Source: Aurantiochytrium sp. KH105
Taxonomy: Eukaryota > Sar > Bigyra > Thraustochytrida > Thraustochytriidae
DNA length: 64,000 nucleotides
Direction: 5' to 3'
Assembly: GCA_003116975.1 (NCBI GenBank)
Contig: BGKB01000026.1
Span: forward strand, 1,054,001 to 1,118,000
Under the pieces are notes generated by a model. The model was not told the DNA's origin and made no database searches. It saw only the letters and a program-made list of their open reading frames with translations. Made by a program: the position numbers and the translations under genes. Of this stretch, positions 48,822-58,174 are shown piece after piece. The first letter of the stretch is position 1. Every line of letters begins with the position of its first letter.

Positions 48822-50006
48822 TCAGAGAGATGATCGGAGGTTTGTGACAATCTGTGTCGCTTGCTTGTACAGCGCCGGTGAGTAATTTGCATCGCAAGAG
48901 AGCGCGCGCTCATACGCAACGGCACCCAACTTGTACGCGTGTTCATCGAGATCCTTTTCCCGAAGAGCAGGCAAAAGATTCTCCCACGATTTTTCCCTGG
49001 CTTCGGCCTCGTGCGGACACAAAGAAGAAGGAAGCTGCGGAACGCCACATACCGCCATGACGGCAAGTAGCGTATTGGCAAGACATTGTTGAGCAAAAGC
49101 CGGGTCTACGAGATGCTCGACCTGGTGCAATGCCCAGGAGCACGTGACTCCATGGAGAAGAATGAAACTGTAAACGGCTTTGCCGCTGTTCTTGTCTTGC
49201 GCTTGCTCGCGTGTCGTGTCAACAAAGACGCGGCAGAGCAGGTCCACGTACCATGCGATGCTGGGAACAAGGGGTAGGTCTTTGGAGAGCTCGTGGAGGT
49301 CATTGATGGCGTAGAGACTGATGATGCGAAGTTGGTTTTGCGGACGCGAGTTGCTAAAGTCATCGGCCTGGTGCGCTCGCTGCTTGAGAAGCTGAGGGAT
49401 GGTGCCTTCGCTCCGCATGCGATCGCAGGCTCGGAGGAAGGCCGCTTCAAACTCTTGATAGCTCACAGCATGCATGTCATCTGCTTTTGCACCATTCGCG
49501 TTGTGTTGAGACTGAGGTCTTGCAAGCGGTAGGTACGAATGGTGCATGTACGCCAATCCCTCGACGGTGGTCCGGTCGACCTGAGCACGGTATCCGTATC
49601 CGAGATGGATCATGTTATGCAAGAGGGCGCCGCAAATACCGGGCAAGAGACGATTGAGGTAGGCGCGGATGACGACGTCGCGACCCTTGCGGTCAACCTC
49701 GCGCTGGTAAAAGTCTCGAAGAGCAAAGAAGCGTTTGCGCGCCCCGACAAGGTCAGTGTCGAATTCTTCAAGGGGGGGAAGACCAAGCGCATCTTCCTCT
49801 TGTCGTGCTTCGCTAGCGTCGCGGAGCGGGGTAGAAGCTTCGTACTTGGCGACAAAATCCTCGATTCGGGCGTCTGGAGCGCCAAGGTGCTCGAGCGCGA
49901 CAACGCCGTGCGCCAGATGATTCGTCAAGACGCCCTTGTACTCAAAGTTCCAGTGTTGCGTGGACCAGATGGAGCCCAACTTTCGGGCAAGGCTCTGGCG
50001 CACCAT
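48822..50006 (-). CDS. Questin-oxidase-like protein
   Basis: The ORF opens with GTG at 50054; the first ATG is at 50006 (MVRQSLARKL), giving 394 residues. It matches the questin oxidase-like (AflY/GedK, DUF4243) family: HWNFEYKGVLTNHLAHGVVALEHLGAP near the start, then a conserved GALLHNMIHLGYGYRAQ helix, and a C-terminal HGVTCSWALHQVEHLVD. Fungal members cleave anthraquinone rings in polyketide pathways in a Baeyer-Villiger-type reaction; many distant members are uncharacterised. No polyketide genes are near, so a polyketide role is not implied. An upstream exon cannot be excluded, but the family pattern begins close to this Met. Confidence 0.8.
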   Translation of the reverse strand: MVRQSLARKLGSIWSTQHWNFEYKGVLTNHLAHGVVALEHLGAPDARIEDFVAKYEASTPLRDASEARQEEDALGLPPLEEFDTDLVGARKRFFALRDFYQREVDRKGRDVVIRAYLNRLLPGICGALLHNMIHLGYGYRAQVDRTTVEGLAYMHHSYLPLARPQSQHNANGAKADDMHAVSYQEFEAAFLRACDRMRSEGTIPQLLKQRAHQADDFSNSRPQNQLRIISLYAINDLHELSKDLPLVPSIAWYVDLLCRVFVDTTREQAQDKNSGKAVYSFILLHGVTCSWALHQVEHLVDPAFAQQCLANTLLAVMAVCGVPQLPSSLCPHEAEAREKSWENLLPALREKDLDEHAYKLGAVAYERALSCDANYSPALYKQATQIVTNLRSSL

Positions 50007-50708
50007 GTCTTGCGCTCCTTGCGCCTTCGTGCACCGTGCGAGCGTGCGCTTCACAGTCAGTCGTTTCTTGGTCTGGTATTCCGTGTTTGCGTGCAGCGCG
50101 AGCGAAAACCATCGCTGAGCTGAGATATGTAGTCGTTGTCGTCATCGTCGTCGTCGTCAGCGGCCGCGGCCGCGGTGGCGGCGGCGGCGATGCCGAAACG
50201 ATGCACGCATATACTTGCATCGAAGATTGTTCCCCGCGTCCCTTTCCGCGTCCCGCGGAAGGTTGTGATCTTGCCGATCACCCATGCTGGATAAAAGAAC
50301 TTGTCAGTCTCATTTTCGGCCCGGCGTGATGACCAGATCTTGTCGCTCCACACGTGCTACGAATTCTCAATATCCCAAATACTACAAACGTTCCCAGCAT
50401 TCCACCAGCGGCCGGGCCGCTCCCGCGAGCTGCTAAACGGGTTGCGCACACCGCGGCGCGGATGCATCGCGTGCGTGGCTGCCGCGCTCAACCCGAAGGA
50501 GGAGAAGGAGAGCAAGAAGGAGGAGGAGGAGGAGGAGCAGCAGCTGCCGCAGAGCGCGAAGGAGCGGGCGGCGGAGAAAAGGCGCGGCGCGGAGAGGAGA
50601 GCAGGAGGGAAGAGCAGGAGGAGGAGGGCGGGCGGCTGCGCAGCTGCAGCTGCGGTCGCGGACGCAGGCGCAGGCGCGAAGGCTGTCTGAGAGGCAGACG
50701 GAGGCACC
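50007..50708. promoter_or_regulatory. Divergent promoter region of the questin-oxidase-like and bL20 genes
   Basis: This 702-base spacer contains GTCGTC/GGCGGC repeats (50130-50190) and GGAGGAGGAG repeats (50500-50540). Frames here are low complexity. Confidence 0.5.
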
Positions 50709-51038
50709 ATGACGTCCGGCAAGCTGGCCAAGTACTTGAAGCTGGCCAAGGGCTACCGCGGCAAGGCCAAGAACTGCAAGCGCACGGTGTACAACCGCGT
50801 GGATAAGGCCTTGGAGCACAACTACAGGAACCGCAAGGAGAAGAAGCGAGATGCTCGCGCGCTGTGGATTCAGCAAGTGAACGCCGGCGTCGGCGAGCAC
50901 GGCATGTCGTATTCCAACTTTATTCACCAGCTCAACCAGTCCAAGGTGGAGCTCAACCGCAAGGTTCTCGCCGACATGGCCATCACCGAGCCCTTTTCCT
51001 TTCGCGCCATTGTTGAGCTTTGCAAGGCGAGCAAGTAA
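50709..51038 (+). CDS. MRPL20: Mitochondrial ribosomal protein bL20
   Basis: The 109-residue protein matches bacterial-type L20 closely. LAKGYRGKAKNCKRTVYNRVDKAL corresponds to the rRNA-binding helix. RNRKEKKRDARALWIQQVNAG and MSYSNFIHQLNQSKVELNRKVLADMAI form the globular C-terminal domain. bL20 binds 23S-type rRNA early in large-subunit assembly. Bacterial L20 has about 117 residues, so this copy lacks only part of the basic N-terminal extension. No plastid genes are seen, so mitochondria are the likely site. A cleavable presequence is not obvious, but the basic N-terminus itself could target. Confidence 0.93.
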   Translation: MTSGKLAKYLKLAKGYRGKAKNCKRTVYNRVDKALEHNYRNRKEKKRDARALWIQQVNAGVGEHGMSYSNFIHQLNQSKVELNRKVLADMAITEPFSFRAIVELCKASK

Positions 51039-51568
51039 GCCACTCCAGCAAACAAGCAAGCAAGCAAGCCAAAATAGACAAGCAAGCTGGCAAACATGCA
51101 AAAAAAGGCAAGCTAGCTAGCCAACAAGGAAGCGCGCGATGCCTCTTTACAAACCCCCTGAACGATTGAAGCTATTCTCCTCTTTGGACTTTCCTTTTTT
51201 TTCTTGATGCTCATTTCAAAGAGAATGATGGAGACTTTCTCTTGAAGACATCCGGAAAAGCAGATCAACACTGATACATACATTGAGGGTGATACTTTGT
51301 TGGTGTAGACTTTGCATCTCCTCCGCCTTCTCTTACCGGTCCGAAGACGGGTCCTGAGCGAGCTCGAGGCTTGGGGTCCTTTCTCGCTCTCAAACGAGGA
51401 TCAATTAGCATCGTTCTCAATCATAGTTTTGGTCGGCGCGCAAGAACATATAGTGCACAAAGTTCAACAAGGGATGCCGACAACGCGCTCCCGTGGGCGA
51501 GTCTTCCTTTATTTGTGATTGTCAATATGATGGACTTGCTTAATCATTAATGCTTTACGTACGTACGT
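51039..51568. other. bL20 3' flank and 3' flank of the first Cys-rich gene
   Basis: AAGCAAGC repeats (51046-51110) follow the bL20 stop and could be 3' UTR. The rest is AT-rich, convergent 3' sequence. No gene was found. Confidence 0.55.
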
Positions 51569-52336
51569 CTAGCAGTACTTCATGTAGCACATCGCCTTTG
51601 AAGACGGCTTGTACGCGCCAATGTATCCGCGGTACAGCTCGCAACGACCCGCACCCTCCTCAAGATAGGTGTCCCACGGAAGGTTGTCAGGATTGATGGG
51701 CTTGAACTCGTAGTACTTGCACCACTCGTAGCCCGTGCAGGCTTCGCGGCACTTGTCCTCCACGCACGGCTTGTTCTTGTTGCAGTACGTCTTGTAGTCT
51801 CCCAGACCGTACGGGTTGCCGTGGTAATCGTAGGCCTCACGGCAATAGCCATTGCCCAGGAGCTTGTACTCGCACGTCGGTTCAGGCTCCGGCTTGGGGG
51901 GCGTAAAGCACTCGCTCTCGTCTGCCGTCTTGTATGCTTCGTAGCACTCGACGCCATGCTTGGCCTTGTAGGCGCCCACGTCGCCGCGATGCACCTCACA
52001 CGTCTTGCGATGGCTGCGGCTGTCGTACTCCCAGCCGGTGCAATCTTCGTATTCGTAGCAGAGCATGGCGCACTCGCTCTTGGACTCGATGTGCTTGTAG
52101 AGGTTAAAGGTTCCGGTTCCGACGGGCTCGCCGTAGTGGTCGACCTTCTCACGGCAAAAGCCGTCGCCGAGCTTCTTGAAGGCCAAACAGGTGGGCTTGT
52201 GCGGGTGCGAGGTGAGCCCGCGAGATTCTTGCAGAGTGGCCTGGGCCTTGGAGCGCAGACTGGTTGCCTCGCCCATGGTGGCGAGAACGGCCATGACGAG
52301 GACGAGAAGAATGCTGGCTCGCATGTTCATCTCCAT
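51569..52336 (-). CDS. Secreted two-module PAN/Apple-like cysteine-rich protein (copy A1)
   Basis: The ATG at 52336 (MEMNMRASILLVLVMAVLATMGEA) gives a 255-residue product with a clear signal peptide. This start matches the paralogue at 55264; the longer ORF start at 52690 is not conserved. Two related modules follow: CLAFKKLGDGFCRE...CEVHRGDVGAYKAKHGVEC (about 48-130) and CEYKLLGNGYCREAYDYHGNPYG...CELYRGYIGAYKPSSKAMC (about 152-251), each with the GxGFCRE opening and an ECxxLCYxxxxCTGWEY-type core. I read these as PAN/Apple-related secreted modules. Function is unknown, probably extracellular binding. It is divergent from the copy at 53078. Confidence 0.85.
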   Translation of the reverse strand: MEMNMRASILLVLVMAVLATMGEATSLRSKAQATLQESRGLTSHPHKPTCLAFKKLGDGFCREKVDHYGEPVGTGTFNLYKHIESKSECAMLCYEYEDCTGWEYDSRSHRKTCEVHRGDVGAYKAKHGVECYEAYKTADESECFTPPKPEPEPTCEYKLLGNGYCREAYDYHGNPYGLGDYKTYCNKNKPCVEDKCREACTGYEWCKYYEFKPINPDNLPWDTYLEEGAGRCELYRGYIGAYKPSSKAMCYMKYC

Positions 52337-53077
52337 CGTTCTTTCGCTTGGGCTCTTTTCCTTTCCTTTGCTTTGCTTCGCTTTGCTTCGCTTTGCTTTG
52401 CTTCGAGGTTCTGGTTCTGGTTCTGGTTGCTGGACGCGCCCCGCCCCTCTTGCGCACGATGCCTCAAGTGTTACTTCACGACACTGGTGGCCAATCTTCG
52501 CTGACTGGCATGATGGATGATGGCTGGTTCGTCTGCTTTGCAAGTAGCTGGTGACCAACGCATGACTTCGTTGGCCGGTGAGATGAGATCCATACTGGCT
52601 TGACGTGCGCGCACGTGACGTTACAGCCCGTGCATGCATGGTGGAGCCGAGCTGTACGATGTACGCGAAGCCAACGGCCTGTGCATGCACGGCGGAGCCG
52701 AGCTGTACGATGCACGCGAGGCCAACGCCCTGGCCCTTGCGTACATGAACTCGAAGGAGCGCCCAATGCGAAAAAGGGGGAAGGAAGACAAAAAAAGCTG
52801 CCTGGCTATCTCCACCTACTAGCCCAGTAGGAGGGTGCTAGTATGAGAGCTGGCCGGTGTGTGCTGAGGTCCGGCTCTGCAACTTGGAACTTGGTCGAGA
52901 TAGAAAGGGAACGTAGTAAGCGGAGGATGGTGCTCATCGGCCTCGAAAATCGCAAGCTGCCGAGCATCAGCAAAACGCAAACCACAAGCCTCAAAGCAAG
53001 CCTTCAAAAAGCAAGCCTTCAAAGCAAGCCCCAGCAACAACAAATAGTCCCAAGAAAGAAACCCCAAAACAGAAAAG
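52337..53077. promoter_or_regulatory. Divergent promoter between A1 and B1 Cys-rich genes
   Basis: This 741-base spacer has a GCAAA/GCGAA-rich leader for A1 (52345-52405), a 51-bp direct repeat (52630-52731), and a CAAAGCAAGCC-rich leader for B1 (52990-53077). About 280 bases next to B1 are nearly identical to the spacer before B2. A 62-codon frame at 52634-52822 spans the direct repeat but is frameshifted in the second unit, so I do not call it. Confidence 0.7.
52630..52731. repeat. 51-bp direct repeat, two copies
   Basis: Copies at about 52630-52680 and 52681-52731 share GTGCATGCA, GGAGCCGAGCTGTACGATG and ACGCGA.GCCAACG. A single copy is present at about 55552-55604 in the second unit. Confidence 0.85.
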
Positions 53078-53809
53078 ATGCGCGCAAGTGCCCTCTTCGT
53101 CCTCGTCTTGGCCGTACTCGGCGCCTCAGCCCAGGCCTCCAACGCCACAGAAGCCAAAACCAAGACCATCAAGCATTCGCAGCCAACATGCCTCGCCTTT
53201 CGCAAACTCGGCAATGGCTTTTGCCGCGAGAGGTACGATGCGCACGGCAAGCCCGTCGGCAAAGGCGACTTTGAGCTCTACCAGCACGTGGCCACCAAGT
53301 CGGACTGCGCCGACCTCTGCTATGAGCAAGGCACTGCATGCACCGGCTACGAGTACAACGCATACAAAGAGAAGTGCGAGATTCACCACGACTACGTCGG
53401 CGCCTACAAGAAGGCAGACGGCAACGAGTGCGTCCAGGCATACATGACGTCTAACTGGAAAAAGTGCCACGTCAAGCCTCCTGTGGATCCTGCGCCCGAA
53501 GACGAATACGAGCTTGTCGGTCATGGCTTTTGCCGCGAAGAGTACGATCACTGGGGCTACCCGTACGGCAGTGGCGAGTACAAAACAGAGTGCAACGCCA
53601 AGAAGCCGTGCACCGAATACGAGTGCCGCCAGGCGTGTTCGGACTATGACTGGTGCAAGTACTACGAGTTCCAGGACATTGACCCAATGTACGTGCCGGA
53701 GGGCTCTTACCTTGAGGATGGTCAAGGGCGCTGCGAGCTGCACAAGGAGGACATGGACGCGTACCAGGCGTCATCGAAGGCCGTGTGCTATAGGAAGCGA
53801 CAAGCGTAA
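53078..53809 (+). CDS. Secreted two-module PAN/Apple-like cysteine-rich protein (copy B1)
   Basis: The 243-residue product starts with a signal peptide (MRASALFVLVLAVLGASAQA). Module 1 spans CLAFRKLGNGFCRERYDAHGKPVG to CEIHHDYVGAYKKADGNEC. Module 2 spans YELVGHGFCREEYDHWGYPYG to CELHKEDMDAYQASSKAVC. Spacing is the same as in the A-type genes, so A and B are paralogous halves of a divergent pair. The ATG follows a CAAAGCAAGCC-type leader conserved in copy B2. It is most different from B2 near the C-terminus (EDMDAYQ against EYMGAYQ). Likely abundant, secreted, extracellular binding. Confidence 0.87.
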   Translation: MRASALFVLVLAVLGASAQASNATEAKTKTIKHSQPTCLAFRKLGNGFCRERYDAHGKPVGKGDFELYQHVATKSDCADLCYEQGTACTGYEYNAYKEKCEIHHDYVGAYKKADGNECVQAYMTSNWKKCHVKPPVDPAPEDEYELVGHGFCREEYDHWGYPYGSGEYKTECNAKKPCTEYECRQACSDYDWCKYYEFQDIDPMYVPEGSYLEDGQGRCELHKEDMDAYQASSKAVCYRKRQA

Positions 53810-54496
53810 CGTTTGAGGCTCGCATTGACATCAATGTAACTTCCCGGATAAGAACCAAACAATGTACATACACTTCTTCTTTTGTTTTCATTTTCTTTGG
53901 GGGCTGATCGCGACGACAACACACGGACGCCCGCGAGACATTGCTTGCAATCAAGAGCGTAGCATTCGAGATTGATGAATCCGCTCTTGCATGGCCTTTG
54001 AATTGAATGACGTCGATTATGTGTCGTTACTTTGCTGTTCGCCGTTCGCGATCCGTTTGTCTTTGGCATGGAAGACATTCGTTCATGTGCAAATTTTGTC
54101 TTTCAAAGATACTTGTCTGCTGTCCAAGTCGCAACTAATATCGGCACTTACGGATGATTCAACAAGTGTAGATGGCATCTTCATTCATGAGTGTTGGACC
54201 GTGTAAAGCTAGCATTCGTTCGCAGATATCTTGTTGGGTTTTCGCTTTGACCTGACTCGTTGCTTACAAACTTCAACGGAAGCTTGAAAAGCCTCATTCG
54301 AGTTTCCGACCTCGATGCAACAAGCCGCAGTGGGTCTGAATGAGACATCCCGTACTCTTGCGTTCATCTCAGAGTCATGGACGTTTGCCTCAAGACCTCC
54401 TCTTCGACTTCCCTTTCCCAAGGTCATGTATATCAATGTGGAGGTATTAAACATGATACGACTTTCTTTATGTACAATCGACCTTTTGGATCTAAT
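53810..54496. other. Convergent region between the two duplicated units
   Basis: This 687-base spacer between B1 (+) and A2 (-) stops is AT-rich, with no supported gene. It marks the junction of the two duplicated units. Confidence 0.6.
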
Positions 54497-55264
54497 CTAG
54501 CAGTTCTTCGCGTAGCACTTTGCCTTGGAGGACGGCTTGTACGCGCCAATGTATCCGCGGTACAGCTCGCAGCGACCTGCACCCTCCTCGATGTGGGTAC
54601 CCCACGGAAGGTTGTCAGGGTTGATCGGCTTGAACTCGTAGTACTTGCACCACTCGTAGCCCGTGCAGGCTTCGCGGCACTTGTCCTCCACACACGGCTT
54701 GTCCTTGTTGCAGTACGTCTTGTAGTCTCCCAAGCCGTACGGGGTGCCGTCGTGGTCGTAGGCCTCACGGCAGTAGCCATTGCCAACAAGCTTGTACTCA
54801 CACGTCGGCTCGGGCTCCGGCCGGGGAGGCGTAAAGCACTCGCTCTTGTCTGCCGTCTTGTATGCTTCGTAGCACTCGACGCCATGCTTGGCCTTGTAGG
54901 CGCCCACTTCGCCGCGATGCACCTCGCACGTCTTGCGATGGCTTCGGCTGTCGTACTCCCAGCCGGTGCAGTCTTCGTCTTCGTAGCAGAGCATGGCGCA
55001 CTCGCTCTTGGACTCGATATGCTTGTAAAGGTTGAAGGTTCCGGTTCCGACAGGGTTGCCATAGTGGTCGATGTTCTCACGGCAAAAGCCGTCGCCGAGC
55101 TTCTTGAAGGCCAAACAGGTGGGCTTGTGCGGGTGCGAGGTGAGCTTGCGGGAGTCTTGCAAGGTGGTCTGGGCCTTGGAGCGCAGACTGGCTGCCTCGC
55201 CCATGGTGGCGAGAACGGCCATGACGAGGACGAGAAGAATGCTGGCTCGCATGTTCATCTCCAT
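54497..55264 (-). CDS. Secreted two-module PAN/Apple-like cysteine-rich protein (copy A2)
   Basis: The 255 residues are collinear with copy A1 without indels and differ at scattered positions: ENIDHYGNPVG for EKVDHYGEPVG, YEDEDCTG for YEYEDCTG, and the C-terminus AKNC for MKYC. The signal peptide MEMNMRASILLVLVMAVLATMGEA is identical to A1. All cysteines of both modules are kept, which implies selection for the disulfide fold. It is divergently paired with B2. Confidence 0.87.
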   Translation of the reverse strand: MEMNMRASILLVLVMAVLATMGEAASLRSKAQTTLQDSRKLTSHPHKPTCLAFKKLGDGFCRENIDHYGNPVGTGTFNLYKHIESKSECAMLCYEDEDCTGWEYDSRSHRKTCEVHRGEVGAYKAKHGVECYEAYKTADKSECFTPPRPEPEPTCEYKLVGNGYCREAYDHDGTPYGLGDYKTYCNKDKPCVEDKCREACTGYEWCKYYEFKPINPDNLPWGTHIEEGAGRCELYRGYIGAYKPSSKAKCYAKNC

Positions 55265-55945
55265 CTTTCTGTTCCTTTGGCTTTGCTTTGGGAGTGTTTG
55301 GCTTTGTGTTCTTTGGCTTGAGGTTTGCTTTGAGGTTCTGATTCTGGTTGTTGTCAGCCTCGCGACGGGCCTTCGCGCACGATGCCAGAAGTGTCACTTC
55401 ACTTCACAGCACCATCGACTGGCTCGTCGGCCTCTTCCTTTATTGGGAGCGAGTCGAGTAACTGGTGACCAACGCATGACTTCGATGGCCGATGTGATGA
55501 GATCAAAGCTGCCACTGCGTGGACTTGAGCGCGTATACGTGGAGTCACAGCATGTACATGGACGGCGGAGCCGAGCTGTACGATGCACGCGAGGTCCAAC
55601 GCCCTGGCCCTTGCGTACATGAACTCGAAGGAGTGCCCGATGCGAAAAAGGGGCAAGGAAGACAAAACTGCCTGGCTATCTCCACCTAATAACCCACTAG
55701 GAGGGTGCTAGTATGAGAGCTGGCCGGTGTGTGCTGGGTCCGGCTCTGCAACTTGGAACATGGTCGAGATAGAAAGGGAACGTAGTAAGCGGACGATGGG
55801 CTCATCGGCCTCGAAAATCGCAAGCTGCCGAGCATCAGCAAAACGCAAACCACAAGCCTCAAAGCAAGCCTTCAAAAAGCAAGCCTTCAAAGCAAGCCCC
55901 AGCAACAACAAATAGTCCCAAGAAAGAAACCCCAAAACAGAAAAG
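55265..55945. promoter_or_regulatory. Divergent promoter between A2 and B2 Cys-rich genes
   Basis: This spacer is the duplicate of 52337-53077. From about 55670 to the B2 start it is nearly identical to the first unit, including the CAAAGCAAGCC leader. It has one copy of the 51-base element (55552-55604) with an extra T (GAGGTCC for GAGGCC). Confidence 0.7.
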
Positions 55946-56677
55946 ATGCGCGCAAGTGCCCTCTTCGTCCTCGTCCTGGCCGTCCTCGGCGCCTCGGCCC
56001 AGGCCTCCAACGCCACAGAAGCCAAATCCAAGACCATCAAGCATACGCAGCCGACATGCCTCGCCTTTCGCAAACTCGGCAATGGCTTTTGCCGCGAGAG
56101 GTACGACGCGCACGGCAAGCCCGTCGGCAAAGGCGACTTTGAGCTCTACCAGCACGTGGCCACCAAGTCAGACTGCGCAGATCTCTGCTACGAGCAAGGC
56201 ACTGCATGCACCGGCTACGAGTACAACGCACACAAGGAGAAGTGCGAGATCCACCACGACTACGTCGGCGCCTACAAGAAGGCAGACGGCAACGAGTGCG
56301 TCCAGGCGTACATGACGTCTGATTGGGAAAAGTGCCACGTCAAGCCTCCTGTGGATCCTGCGCCCGAAGACGAATACGAGCTCGTCGGTCATGGCTTTTG
56401 CCGCGAAGAGTACGATCACTGGGGCTACCCGTACGGCAGCGGCGAGTACAAAGCGGAGTGCAACGCCAAGAAGCCGTGCACCGAATACGAGTGCCGCCAG
56501 GCATGCTCGGACTATGACTGGTGCAAGTACTACGAGTTCCAGGACATTGACCCAATGTACGTGCCGGAGGGCTCTTACCTGGAGGACGGTCAAGGGCGCT
56601 GCGAGCTGCACAAGGAGTACATGGGCGCATACCAGGCGTCGTCGAAGGCTGTGTGCTACAGGAAGCGACAGGCGTAA
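55946..56677 (+). CDS. Secreted two-module PAN/Apple-like cysteine-rich protein (copy B2)
   Basis: The 243-residue product is nearly identical to copy B1, including the signal peptide (MRASALFVLVLAVLGASAQA) and every cysteine. The few differences are conservative (K/S, Y/H, N/D, T/A) apart from EYMGAYQ near the end. The coding similarity and the near-identical upstream region point to recent duplication or gene conversion. Confidence 0.87.
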   Translation: MRASALFVLVLAVLGASAQASNATEAKSKTIKHTQPTCLAFRKLGNGFCRERYDAHGKPVGKGDFELYQHVATKSDCADLCYEQGTACTGYEYNAHKEKCEIHHDYVGAYKKADGNECVQAYMTSDWEKCHVKPPVDPAPEDEYELVGHGFCREEYDHWGYPYGSGEYKAECNAKKPCTEYECRQACSDYDWCKYYEFQDIDPMYVPEGSYLEDGQGRCELHKEYMGAYQASSKAVCYRKRQA

Positions 56678-56849
56678 CGTCTGAGACTCAAGTAAGACGT
56701 GAAATAAACCAAACAATGTACATATCCTTTTTTGAGAACAAAGACCAAGCACAAGTAAGATGGCTTATTTACGTGTTTCATTTGCCAGTGAGCAGAGTTC
56801 TGATCTCTTCTCGTACCAGGCATTTGATTGGTGCGACTTTTGGGGCATA

Positions 56850-57485
56850 TCAGTCCTCGGCCGAAGGTTCGGGGAAATCGTCGGGTCCAAGACTTGGGGC
56901 AGGGAGCACATCATCGACTTGCTCTTCGCCAAGACATTGAGAGTCCTGACCAGAGTCATTTACATTGTCTTGTTCGGCGTTCTTGAACCAAAGGTTCGCG
57001 CCGTAGTATATGCACAGCTCCTCACCGGCCTCAATGTCTCTCGCGGCAAAGTACCTAATTTCATTTTCGTTCTCTTTGAGACGAAAGTCCACATTGGGTT
57101 GCTCCGAGTGATTGAAAAGACAACCAATTCCGAGCGGAAGGTATTGCGCGCCGCTGCGCCCTGCGTAAAAGTAGGAGTCGAAGATGGTGAAGCGGCCATA
57201 TTTTTCATATTCGTGCATAGGGCACAGGATGCAAGGACTTCGCTCGATTTCTTCGCCACGAGAGATTCGCCTCGCCGCCTCGACGCCACGCCCCTTGCCG
57301 CAAATCTCTTTCACGTGAAAGGCGTCCGAGCGCTGGAGCACATATTCGCGCTGTCCGTTTGTCGTGTCGTCGCGCATGTTCGCCTTGGCCTCATGGTCGT
57401 GCTGTTCGTGCGAGACTGTTTCGGGCTGTTCGTGCGAGACTATTTCGGGTCCGCACCCAGGGCCGCCGCTCGCGCGGCCCTTCAT
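56850..57485 (-). CDS. Small SET-domain protein
   Basis: The 211-residue protein has a compact SET domain (about 55-165): GKGRGVEAARRISRGEEIE at the start, GCLFNHSEQPNVDF (the NHS.PN SAM/active-site motif, 125-131), and ARDIEAGEELCIYYG with the catalytic-type tyrosines at about 160-161. There is no pre-SET or post-SET cysteine cluster, so it resembles the small SET proteins that methylate non-histone substrates more than histone methylases. The first 36 residues contain a 24-base duplication giving two VSHEQ copies; Met37 (57377) is an alternative start. The acidic tail follows the domain. Confidence 0.85.
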   Translation of the reverse strand: MKGRASGGPGCGPEIVSHEQPETVSHEQHDHEAKANMRDDTTNGQREYVLQRSDAFHVKEICGKGRGVEAARRISRGEEIERSPCILCPMHEYEKYGRFTIFDSYFYAGRSGAQYLPLGIGCLFNHSEQPNVDFRLKENENEIRYFAARDIEAGEELCIYYGANLWFKNAEQDNVNDSGQDSQCLGEEQVDDVLPAPSLGPDDFPEPSAED

Positions 57486-58010
57486 CTATCCCTCTCGCGC
57501 GCGGACTCCTCTGCGCCAGCCGATTCCTCACCCGGTGATTTGGGCTCCTGGTCTGCCGGTCTGGTGGTCCTGATGAAACCATGCTGCAACTGGACAAGGA
57601 GAGAGAGAGAGAGAGAAAGAGGGCCCGAGAGACTCACACCGCGCCGCCACCGAGTCGAGAGGACCAAAGAGAATGGCCCCCATCCATCCGTGCTAGGCGA
57701 TGTATGCATGCACACGCACGCGCAGGCAGTGCGTCATAGATGGGAGGGCCGAGGGCCGAGGGCCGAGGGCCGAGGGCCACGGCGCAGAGGACGGCGTTCT
57801 GTTGTGCCTGCGCGTCATTGATGTCGCCACGATGAGCAAGCAATGCGACCTGGACGCAAGGGGGACATAATCGATGGAGCAGAAATTACTGGGCGTTGTA
57901 TAGATAGACAGACGGAAGATTGATATATTTATGAGTGCCATGGCCCACGTGCGGCGCCGCGAAGGGGAAAAGCGCGGTCATGAATTCATTCACGCAAGTG
58001 GTGTCGCGGG

Positions 58011-58048
<38 letters not shown>

Positions 58049-58174
58049 GCAGCAACAACAGAAGGAAGAGAAGGCATCATTGCTGCAAATGCTTGAACGG
58101 CAGCGAGCGGCTGGTGGTGGGTATTGTGTGAGGTGGCTCTGGCGTGTCGGCAGCGAAAGGCAGGAGCACTCTCT
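57486..58174. other. Spacer between SET and peroxidase genes with a CAG array
   Basis: This 689-base spacer has GAGA and GAGGGCC repeats (57598-57622, 57748-57778) and a CAG/CAA run (58010-58061) in the peroxidase 3' flank. No gene was found. Confidence 0.6.
58010..58061. repeat. (CAG)n array, non-coding
   Basis: About 16 CAG/CAA/TAG units on the + strand, downstream of the peroxidase stop. Confidence 0.9.

Noticed and set aside
52634-52822. 62-codon frame with two MHGGAELYD repeats in the A1/B1 promoter
   Set aside because: The equivalent frame in the second unit is broken by one extra base, so it is more likely a non-coding repeat.
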